Source: CAZLBV01 sp964557845
GTDB taxonomy: Bacteria; Acidobacteriota; Aminicenantia; Aminicenantales; Aminicenantaceae
Direction of reading: 5' to 3'
DNA: 12,074 nucleotides
Assembly (NCBI GenBank): GCA_964557845.1
Contig: CAZLBV010000149.1
Coordinates: forward strand, 1-12,074
Each line of letters begins with the position of its first letter. Within the stretch, counting starts at the first letter, position 1. The notes under the pieces were generated by a model. That model had not been told where the DNA came from, did not search any database, and saw only the letters and a program-made list of their open reading frames with translations. The position numbers and the translations under genes were made by a program. Below, piece by piece: positions 1-5,587 of the stretch.

Positions 1-277
1 CTGTTTCGATCTTCCAATTGTCGGAACAGATGCGCCGCGGTTGGAGAAAACCCGGTTTTCCTTGTCCGGGATCATAATATTCTCCAGCTGCAAAATCAGG
101 CTTATGTGACGTGATCCAATACACAGGATCCAATCCAAAATATTCAAAGAATTCCGGATAGGATACCCCATTCATATACCTTTCTAAAAAATACGGCATT
201 ACATGATGGGTGGTTGCGGGGAGTCGGTCCGGCACTTCCAGATTTAAGGCAGCCAATAATCGTTCCCGCGACGTCAT
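1..277 (-). CDS. Uroporphyrinogen decarboxylase (URO-D) family protein, N-terminal part (3' end beyond window)
   Basis: The reverse strand encodes 92 residues from an ATG at 277 and runs off the left edge without a stop. The start MTSRERLLAALNLEVPDRLP matches the opening of URO-D superfamily proteins, where a short helix of the type SxRERLLAAL is followed by PDRxP. The next stretch (VMPYFLERYMNG, then PEFFEYFGLDP) also fits. The superfamily contains both heme-pathway HemE and the MtaA/CmuA-type methyltransferases that move methyl groups between corrinoid proteins and other carriers. The divergent spacing after PDRLP and the lack of the HemE-type arginine motif here favour a methyltransferase-like member, but too little is present to decide. 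An AGAGG ribosome site lies 7 nt before the ATG. The gene is 100 bp downstream of the lyxose isomerase on the same strand and has its own candidate promoter. Confidence 0.8.
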   Translation of the reverse strand, partial: MTSRERLLAALNLEVPDRLPATTHHVMPYFLERYMNGVSYPEFFEYFGLDPVYWITSHKPDFAAGEYYDPGQGKPGFLQPRRICSDNWKIET

Positions 278-315
278 CTTCTTACCTCTTTTAGAAACAA
301 AGTGTTATTCATATA

Positions 316-344
316 ATTCTATAATTACTTAAAAAATGGGTAAA
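316..344 (-). promoter_or_regulatory. Candidate sigma70-type promoter for the URO-D family gene
   Basis: On the reverse strand, TTTACC (339-344) is followed after exactly 17 bp by TAGAAT (316-321). This is a four-of-six and five-of-six match to the -35 and -10 consensus. It would start transcription about 30 nt before the ATG at 277. The surrounding 278-377 intergenic stretch is AT-rich. No clear hairpin terminator for the upstream isomerase gene was found in it, so read-through is also possible. Confidence 0.35.
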
Positions 345-377
345 TAGTAAGGCGGACCCTTTTTTTAATCATCACTA

Positions 378-920
378 TCACTCAATGATCGGGATTCTTT
401 TTATCCGGGGGTCTGTAAAGATATCTTTTTCATCGATACTGGTTGAGGAGAACTCCGAAACAATGGCTCCATTATCTCCAGCCTGGAACCAGTGTTTTGT
501 GGAGGGAGAAAGTGTGTACTGATCTCCGGGATTAAGAATGATCTCTTTCCAAGCCGTTAAATATGGACGATAGGTTTCGTGAACTTTTGCTTTGGGCTCT
601 GTTGCGGGCTCGCCTTCAACATATAGGAACAGCTTCCCCCACCGGCACCGAAATGTTTCCTGTTTTCCTGGGTTTTTTTCATCTATAGGCGGATGGCTGT
701 GTTCAGGGAACATCTGTCGGGGAAAAAGGATTATTTCTTTGGCACAGTACCGATCGTTATTGACATAAACTAAGGCTTGAAGCCCCAACCGGTTTATGTC
801 ATTTAATCCGCAATCAGCAACTTCTATGTTCTCTTTTTCTTCCTGCGTAATAGCAATTCCGGCTTTTTTCAGCATTCGTTCGGCCCTTTTTCGAATTTTT
901 TCAACCTCATCCTTTTTCAT
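378..920 (-). CDS. D-lyxose isomerase (D-lyxose ketol-isomerase, cupin, YdaE type)
   Basis: This 180-residue cupin closely resembles the Bacillus subtilis SigB-regulon protein YdaE, a manganese-dependent D-lyxose isomerase (EC 5.3.1.15) that interconverts D-lyxose and D-xylulose and also acts on D-mannose/D-fructose. Shared blocks are VYVNNDRYCAKE (51-62), FPEHSHPP (71-78), GKQETFRCRWG (85-95), TKHWFQAG (141-148) and SSTSIDEKDIFTDPRI (158-173). Predicted metal ligands are H74, H76, E88 and H143, all present. The length is slightly above the roughly 167 residues of YdaE. The ATG at 920 is chosen over an upstream in-frame start at 959 because AAGGAG lies 6 nt before it and the resulting N-terminus matches the family. 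It overlaps the 3' end of the kinase gene by 14 nt, with its ribosome site inside the kinase, so translational coupling is likely. No signal peptide; cytoplasmic. Confidence 0.93.
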   Translation of the reverse strand: MKKDEVEKIRKRAERMLKKAGIAITQEEKENIEVADCGLNDINRLGLQALVYVNNDRYCAKEIILFPRQMFPEHSHPPIDEKNPGKQETFRCRWGKLFLYVEGEPATEPKAKVHETYRPYLTAWKEIILNPGDQYTLSPSTKHWFQAGDNGAIVSEFSSTSIDEKDIFTDPRIKRIPIIE

Positions 921-1890
921 GCCCTTCTCCTTCGATAGACGCAAGAATTTCTTCGGCACCCAAAGGTTGAATGCCTTTGCGATAAAACTGCATGGTCCCG
1001 GCCCGGATCGCTAATGTTACCACTTCGATCAGGTCTCTTTTTTCTGCCAGGCCAGCAGCCACCACAGCTGTAACCTGATCCCCGCAGCCGGTTTCATCAT
1101 GAGTTCCGGAGTCTTCCAATTTGGGAACAGGGAAATGTTTACGCTGTTCCCGATTAAAAAAATAGGCTCCCCGCGCTCCATGGGTGATCAAAACATTTTG
1201 AATGCCCTTTTTCAGCAGGACATCTGCAGCTTTTCCGGCTGAATTCAAATCATAGACAGCCTTTCCTGTCAATATCTTAGCTTCATGCTCATTCGGTTTT
1301 ATCAGAAAAATCCTTTCATCCAAGATTGAATCAACAGGAGCATTGATCCCGCCCGGATCAAGAACAGCCTTTATGCTGTTTTTCCGAGCCTTTTTTAGGG
1401 AATATTCGACCGCCTCTAGAGGAATTTCAAGGGCCAGGACCATGATCTTATTATTATGGGGATTTGCAAATAGTTTTAAGGCGAAGTCGATATCTTCTTT
1501 TCCGAAATCAGCGTTTACCCCGGGAAGCACATAGATCTGGTTTTTTCCTTTTTTATCCACGGGAATGAGAGCTATTCCCGGATACTTTCCGCGGCATTGA
1601 TCATGATCCAGTACTCTGATGCATGTCATATCAACCCCTGCTTCTTCCAGAGCTTTTAAAGGAACATCATAAAGTCCGAAAGGGTCCTTACAGCTGCGAC
1701 CGATCATCGCCACCTTACCGGGGCCAATATAGGCGGCTGCCATCTGCGCCATGTTACGGGCTTTTCCTCCGGGGCCAATATGGATCTCTCCTCCTAAACT
1801 AAGCTCCCCGGGTCCTAAGATCCTATCCACACCCATACCGACTATATCGGTATTCATGCCTCCTGGAACAATAATTACCGGACCCGGCAT
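907..1890 (-). CDS. PfkB-family (ribokinase-like) carbohydrate kinase
   Basis: A 327-residue ATP-dependent sugar kinase of the ribokinase fold. The N-terminal substrate loop GGMNTD is at 10-15. PfkB signature 1 appears as GPGGKARNMAQMAA (39-52). The PNEHE (NxxE) motif is at 199-203. Signature 2 appears as DETGCGDQVTA (265-275), with D271 as the expected catalytic base; the usual DTxGAGD is changed to DETGCGD. The length is normal for the family. The substrate cannot be read from sequence. The isomerase immediately downstream, overlapping by 14 nt, makes a ketose such as D-xylulose or D-fructose a reasonable guess, but ribose or another sugar is possible. The ATG at 1890 is the first start after an in-frame TAA. 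Its ribosome site is unusual: AGGAGG lies about 14 nt upstream, and a weaker AAAGG lies closer, both inside a triple AGGATC repeat. Confidence 0.88.
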   Translation of the reverse strand: MPGPVIIVPGGMNTDIVGMGVDRILGPGELSLGGEIHIGPGGKARNMAQMAAAYIGPGKVAMIGRSCKDPFGLYDVPLKALEEAGVDMTCIRVLDHDQCRGKYPGIALIPVDKKGKNQIYVLPGVNADFGKEDIDFALKLFANPHNNKIMVLALEIPLEAVEYSLKKARKNSIKAVLDPGGINAPVDSILDERIFLIKPNEHEAKILTGKAVYDLNSAGKAADVLLKKGIQNVLITHGARGAYFFNREQRKHFPVPKLEDSGTHDETGCGDQVTAVVAAGLAEKRDLIEVVTLAIRAGTMQFYRKGIQPLGAEEILASIEGEGHEKG

Positions 1891-1918
1891 GATCCTTTAC
1901 TGATCCTCCTTTGATCCT
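1891..1918 (-). repeat. Three AGGATC direct repeats, 11-bp period, over the kinase ribosome site
   Basis: On the reverse strand AGGATC occurs three times, at 1913-1918, 1902-1907 and 1891-1896, spaced exactly 11 bp. The last copy touches the kinase ATG. The AGGAGG ribosome-binding sequence is formed at the junction before the second copy. The repeats may be a small tandem duplication of the ribosome site, a protein-binding array with one-turn spacing, or chance. The stop codon of the upstream frame also lies in the repeat. Confidence 0.6.
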
Positions 1919-1950
1919 AGTATATAACAGGGCAAATCCCAATGATTCAA
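1919..1950 (-). promoter_or_regulatory. Candidate promoter for the kinase-isomerase unit
   Basis: On the reverse strand TTGAAT (1945-1950) is followed after 18 bp by TATATA (1921-1926); TATACT (1919-1924) overlaps the -10 position. The match is moderate. It lies in the 92-bp gap after the DUF6599-like gene and would separate the two units, but co-transcription with that gene is not excluded because no convincing terminator is seen. Confidence 0.35.
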
Positions 1951-1982
1951 GAATTGAAAGACGGTCACGATCACCCTCTGAT

Positions 1983-2984
1983 TTATTTATTTGACTCTTT
2001 TTTTGTGAGTAATATATCGACTAGTTCCTTTTCAGGAGATTCAAATACAAGAGTCAAAGCAGAGCCGTTTAATGAATATCCCATCCAACCATCTTCAAGC
2101 TGGATAACACTGCTGACTAAGCCAGCTTTTTTTTCACCTGACTTTAAATTCTTTTCGGGTAGGTAAGAGTCAAGAAAAAGATTTAAACCTTCCCAGGCTT
2201 TATCCAAGCTCTCATACCTTATAAAGATCAATCTGACTTCTTTCTCGCCGACCTGCTTATTTGATCTGTATGAAGTCGTTATTCCCTCAACCGAAAGTCC
2301 AAGGTTCAGAATATTTTGATGGCTTAGATAATAAAGGGAATTTAGTACAAGGTAAGACCTGAAAAAAGCTGTTTTTTTCTTTTGAATCTTCCAATTGTTA
2401 TCAACGTTAACTGGTAATACTCTTAGGATCTCAGGCCTCGCAGGTTTTTTTCTATCTTTCGAAACAGCCCGGCTTAAAGCAAAAACAGCCTCTCTGGATT
2501 CCGGTGTTTCCAAAACTGCTAAAATCCTCGCATAGATCTTATCCGCCCAGATACGCATCAATCCCTGACCATAGATCGTCCGTGAAGAGGGGATAACATC
2601 GTCCGGGATTTTTTTGGTTTCAGCAGGCCCATCCAGAATCACCGGCTCTCCGTCCCAATCAAGGGACAAAAGGCCAAAAGCATCATCGGAGGTTTCCATG
2701 AAATAGATTTCGACCAGGATATCATTGGCATCACCGGCAGAATATTCATAAACCTCTAAGCGCTTGAACCGGTATCCCAAATAAAGCTCGCCGGCACCAT
2801 TCATATAATCGAAAATATTCGTCTTATCGATGACCTTCTGTGTTCCGGAGAGCTCCCACATGCCCGCTTTCAAAGGAAGTTCTATTTGAGTATGTTGCAT
2901 TTTTATTGAATTCCCCTTTATAAGAATGAATAGGGATAGAATGATCAAGACAGGAAGGGCTATCTTAAAAAATAATTTCATCAT
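1983..2984 (-). CDS. Membrane-anchored protein resembling DUF6599
   Basis: A 333-residue protein with one hydrophobic segment at about 5-23 (FFKIALPVLIILSLFILI), acting as an uncleaved anchor or signal peptide; the rest is predicted to be extracytoplasmic. The block FDYMNGAGELYLGYRFKRLEVYEY (in residues 58-81) matches what I recall of the DUF6599 family, whose function is unknown; this assignment is from memory. Further features are ETSDDAFGLLS (97-107) and a second similar-sized C-terminal half (about 200-330) with LIFIRYESLDKAWEGLNLFL-type sequence. No catalytic motif was recognised. Two tandem ATG codons (2984 and 2981) begin the gene; no good Shine-Dalgarno site precedes them. A short open frame ends 7 nt upstream, so coupled translation is possible. 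The gene is divergent from the DUF6786-like lipoprotein gene. Confidence 0.78.
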   Translation of the reverse strand: MMKLFFKIALPVLIILSLFILIKGNSIKMQHTQIELPLKAGMWELSGTQKVIDKTNIFDYMNGAGELYLGYRFKRLEVYEYSAGDANDILVEIYFMETSDDAFGLLSLDWDGEPVILDGPAETKKIPDDVIPSSRTIYGQGLMRIWADKIYARILAVLETPESREAVFALSRAVSKDRKKPARPEILRVLPVNVDNNWKIQKKKTAFFRSYLVLNSLYYLSHQNILNLGLSVEGITTSYRSNKQVGEKEVRLIFIRYESLDKAWEGLNLFLDSYLPEKNLKSGEKKAGLVSSVIQLEDGWMGYSLNGSALTLVFESPEKELVDILLTKKESNK

Positions 2985-2991
2985 TATTATA

Positions 2992-3117
2992 TTAACTTGC
3001 CTTCATCTTTTTCTCAAATATTTTCTCCGACAGCTGCACTGCTCGATCATGCTGAAACTGAAACTCCACTTCCGTTCTTCTGCTTCGTGATTCATAAAAA
3101 TGGGGGAACTCCTCTTT
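2992..3117 (-). pseudogene. Possible short coding remnant or small ORF just upstream of the DUF6599-like gene
   Basis: On the reverse strand an open frame runs from just after a TAA (ending near 3118) to a TAA at 2992-2994, 7 nt before the next ATG. It reads KEEFPHFYESRSRR, then TEVEFQFQHDRAVQLSEKIF, ending EKKMKAS. The composition looks protein-like rather than random, but there is no ATG; the only usable start would be a GTG at 3069, giving 25 residues. It could be the 3' remnant of a deleted gene, a tiny leader that couples translation to the DUF6599-like gene (which lacks its own ribosome site), or chance. It has no recognised family. Confidence 0.22.
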
Positions 3118-3125
3118 TTATTTAT

Positions 3126-3152
3126 TTGACAAACCCCAACTTTTTTTATAAT
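3126..3152 (+). promoter_or_regulatory. Candidate promoter for the DUF6786-like lipoprotein gene
   Basis: A perfect -35 TTGACA (3126-3131) is followed by TATAAT (3147-3152) after a short 15-bp spacer; TAATTA (3149-3154) gives a 17-bp spacer with a poorer match. Transcription would start about 40 nt before the ATG at 3198. The rest of 2985-3197 holds the short remnant frame on the other strand and no other gene. Confidence 0.5.
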
Positions 3153-3197
3153 TAATTTTTATTGGGATTAGCAAAATTAATTTTAGGATGGAATATC

Positions 3198-4439
3198 ATG
3201 AGAAAATACCTGATTTTATTTTTTCTGCTTATCTTTATTTTTGGAGGATGTCAAACCGTCAAAGAACCGGAACAAGCCGGATCCGAGGTTAAAGCCATGA
3301 CATTTTTAGATGATTGGAATTTTTTAAGTGAGAACTGTGATGCCGTTGTTCTGACCGACAGTTCGGGAAAAGCCAAGATCGCGGTATCTGCCTCAATGCA
3401 GGGACGCGTGCTCACCAGCACTGCCGACGGAGATAACGGTTTGAGTTTCGGTTGGATCAACCGCGAGCTGATTGCCAGCAAAGAAGCTCTGGAACACATG
3501 AATCCCTATGGAGGGGAGGACCGGGTGTGGTTAGGCCCGGAAGGCGGCCAATTCTCTATCTTCTTCAAGCAGGGAGATCCTTTTGATCTGGAATACTGGC
3601 AAACACCGGCTGCCTTTGATACTGAACCATTTGAAATGATCGAACTCAACAGCAGCAGCGCACTCTTTCAAAAATCAATGCATCTGATCAATTATTCCGG
3701 GGCTGAATTTAATTTGGATTTGGCCAGAGAGGTCAAAGTTTTGGAATATGATGAGATCGATTCTCAACTGGATATAGAAATACCCGATAGTGTAAAAAAG
3801 GTTGGTTTTGTTTCCGTCAATACCATGACTAATACAGGTGAATTTGCCTGGACCAAGGACACAGGGCTCTTATCGATCTGGGTTCTGGGAATGTTTAATC
3901 CCTCACCGGAGACAACGATCGTTATCCCCTATGTAGAAGGAGAGGAAGAAGAGCTGGGGCCTATCGTAAACGACACTTATTTCGGCAAGGTTCCGGCTGA
4001 TCGTTTAAAGATCGAAGACGGGATAATTTATTTTTCGGGCGATGGACAATACCGCAGCAAAATAGGCCTTTCTCCATACCGAAACAAACCCATTCTGGGC
4101 AGCTATGACGCTGGAAATAGAGTTTTGACCATTGTCACTTACACCAAACCTGAGGCCGCAGAGGATTATGTCAATTCCATGTGGGAGCTTCAAGAAAAAC
4201 CTTATGCCGGCGATGTGATCAACAGCTACAACGACGGTCCTCCGGAACCGGGCGCCGAGCCATTGGGTCCTTTTTACGAATTGGAAACTTCTTCACCAGC
4301 CGCAGCGCTTGCTCCCGGAGAATCCCTCACTCATCAACACCGCACATTCCATTTTCAGGGGAGTGAGGCAGATCTGGAGATTATCTGCCAAAAATTGTTC
4401 GGCATCAGCCTGGAAAAGATAAAGACAGCTTTAAAGTAA
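3198..4439 (+). CDS. Lipoprotein resembling DUF6786
   Basis: A 413-residue predicted lipoprotein: a basic MRK start, a hydrophobic core, then the lipobox-like IFGGC with the acylated cysteine at 18. The body contains HMNPYGGEDRVWLGPEGG (100-117) followed by FSIFF and the block YWQTPAAFDTEPF (133-145). These match what I recall of DUF6786 proteins, which look related to the galactose-mutarotase/aldose-epimerase fold; that family call and fold are from memory. The C-terminal region ends with LTHQHRTFHFQG (377-388), a conserved-looking terminal strand. Function unknown; a carbohydrate-binding or sugar-processing role at the outer membrane would be an inference from the fold only. A longer reading from TTG at 3162 was rejected: the ATG at 3198 has AGGA 9 nt upstream and starts a proper signal peptide. 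Confidence 0.85.
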   Translation: MRKYLILFFLLIFIFGGCQTVKEPEQAGSEVKAMTFLDDWNFLSENCDAVVLTDSSGKAKIAVSASMQGRVLTSTADGDNGLSFGWINRELIASKEALEHMNPYGGEDRVWLGPEGGQFSIFFKQGDPFDLEYWQTPAAFDTEPFEMIELNSSSALFQKSMHLINYSGAEFNLDLAREVKVLEYDEIDSQLDIEIPDSVKKVGFVSVNTMTNTGEFAWTKDTGLLSIWVLGMFNPSPETTIVIPYVEGEEEELGPIVNDTYFGKVPADRLKIEDGIIYFSGDGQYRSKIGLSPYRNKPILGSYDAGNRVLTIVTYTKPEAAEDYVNSMWELQEKPYAGDVINSYNDGPPEPGAEPLGPFYELETSSPAAALAPGESLTHQHRTFHFQGSEADLEIICQKLFGISLEKIKTALK

Positions 4440-4463
4440 CTGGCCGGTATCCTTTTTTTAAGC

Positions 4464-4655
4464 CTACTCGAACAGCACTGTATACAGCCAGTAAAGAAAG
4501 GCAAACAAATAACCGAGTAGTATAACCCATACTAATATATTTAAGGTTTCGTTGATCCTTTTCCCAAGGGGAGATTTATTCTTGGGATCAGCAGTCATCT
4601 TGAAAATAACATAGACAATTGTGATAGTAAGCAGCAGGTAGAGCAGCTTTTTCAT
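4464..4655 (-). CDS. Small two-helix membrane protein, unknown function
   Basis: A 63-residue protein with two hydrophobic segments, about 3-19 (KLLYLLLTITIVYVIFK) and 38-60 (LNILVWVILLGYLFAFLYW), joined by a polar loop containing DPKNKSPLGKRIN. I do not recognise the family. It is convergent with the DUF6786-like gene (24-bp gap). There is no Shine-Dalgarno site. Instead the start is preceded by a 12-nt near-repeat: TTGCCAT occurs twice on this strand, the second copy containing the ATG. A TATACT -10-like box lies at 4673-4678, without a good -35, which would give a very short leader. The hydrophobic pattern and basic linker favour a real gene, but it could be fortuitous. Confidence 0.6.
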   Translation of the reverse strand: MKKLLYLLLTITIVYVIFKMTADPKNKSPLGKRINETLNILVWVILLGYLFAFLYWLYTVLFE

Positions 4656-4735
4656 GGCAACTTTTATGGCAAAGTATACACTAAAAACAATATTTAATCT
4701 GGATTATTCATAAAAATCCATTGGTAAGGCTAAGG

Positions 4736-4764
4736 TTTACATGGGAGGATGGTTGGTATACAAT
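4736..4764 (+). promoter_or_regulatory. Candidate promoter for the TPR lipoprotein gene
   Basis: TTTACA (4736-4741) and TACAAT (4759-4764) are separated by exactly 17 bp, each matching five of six consensus bases. Transcription would start near 4771, about 27 nt before the ATG at 4798. Confidence 0.5.
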
Positions 4765-4797
4765 AAAAAGTGCAAAAAATCCTAAAAGTCGAATAAT

Positions 4798-5562
4798 ATG
4801 AGATCATCTAAATTAATTTTTACTTTAATCTTCTGTTTGATCATTTGCGCATGTGCCTCGACCCAAAATAAAAAAACTGCAGAAAAAGAAAACCCGGCCC
4901 AAGATGAGTTTGATAAAGCGGTCATTTCCTTGAATTATAATTTATTCGATGAGGCTATACGGTACCTCAACAACGCTATTACTTTGGATTCGGCCAATCC
5001 CCAATACCATTACACTCTGGGGCTGGCTTATTTTCAAAAAAAAGATTACCCCCAGGCAGAACAAGCTTTTAAACAGTGCCTCGCTCTCCAGCCTGATCAT
5101 GTCATGGCATTGAACAGCCTCGGAGTAGTCTATCAGGAAAGACAGCTTTTCGATAAAGCCGAGGAGCAGTATAAAAAAGCTTTCTCCATTGACGGAAATT
5201 TTGATTCCGCCTGTAATTTATCCCGCCTTTATCTTGAACAAGAAAAATTGGAGCCGGCGCTTGATTATATAAGGGCAGCTCTTCAGAAAAACAACACCTC
5301 ATCCGAAGCTTTTAATATCCAGGGCGTGATCTATAATAAGATGGGACGTTTTCCCGAAGCCATACAAAGCCTTTTGCAAGCATTGAGGATCGATCCCCAA
5401 TTTATGGTCGCTGGAATCAATTTAGGGGTGGCTTATATCAATAACAAAGAATTTAGCAAAGCCAAAGAGCTATTCGAAAAAATGCTTCCCTATGTTCAGG
5501 ACCAGACGCTTAAAGACAGGATCAATGAATACCTGGAATTGATCAAAGACCGTAAATTCTGA
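4798..5562 (+). CDS. TPR-repeat lipoprotein
   Basis: A 254-residue lipoprotein: signal MRSSKLIFTLIFCLIICAC with the likely acylated cysteine at 19, then a lysine-rich linker to about 33. About six tetratricopeptide repeats follow, at roughly 34-67, 68-101, 102-134, 135-168, 169-202 and 203-236. Typical TPR positions are visible, for example YHYTLGLAYFQKKDYPQAEQAF (in 70-91) and AGINLGVAYINNKEFSKAKELF (in 205-226). TPR proteins are protein-binding scaffolds. The overall form (short lipoprotein with about six TPRs) resembles the type IV pilus assembly factor PilF/PilW, but no pilus gene is nearby, so that role is not assigned. There is no canonical Shine-Dalgarno site before the ATG. The gene is convergent with the helicase gene (25-bp gap). 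Confidence 0.85.
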   Translation: MRSSKLIFTLIFCLIICACASTQNKKTAEKENPAQDEFDKAVISLNYNLFDEAIRYLNNAITLDSANPQYHYTLGLAYFQKKDYPQAEQAFKQCLALQPDHVMALNSLGVVYQERQLFDKAEEQYKKAFSIDGNFDSACNLSRLYLEQEKLEPALDYIRAALQKNNTSSEAFNIQGVIYNKMGRFPEAIQSLLQALRIDPQFMVAGINLGVAYINNKEFSKAKELFEKMLPYVQDQTLKDRINEYLELIKDRKF

Positions 5563-5587
5563 AACCACTTACCTCTTTCTTTTTTCA

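Noticed and set aside
1..20. Repeated motif TCGATCTTCCAAT-like at 1-20, 2385-2398 and near 12010
   Set aside because: Two copies encode similar NWKI residues in unrelated genes and the third lies in another coding context; the copies are short and imperfect, so chance is the simplest explanation.
921..959. N-terminal extension of the lyxose isomerase from a start at 959
   Set aside because: The extension lies inside the kinase C-terminus, and the ATG at 920 has a strong ribosome site and matches the family's N-terminus.
3162..3197. TTG-started 12-residue extension of the DUF6786-like lipoprotein
   Set aside because: It would bury the signal peptide and overlaps the expected leader; the ATG at 3198 gives a proper lipoprotein signal with an AGGA site.
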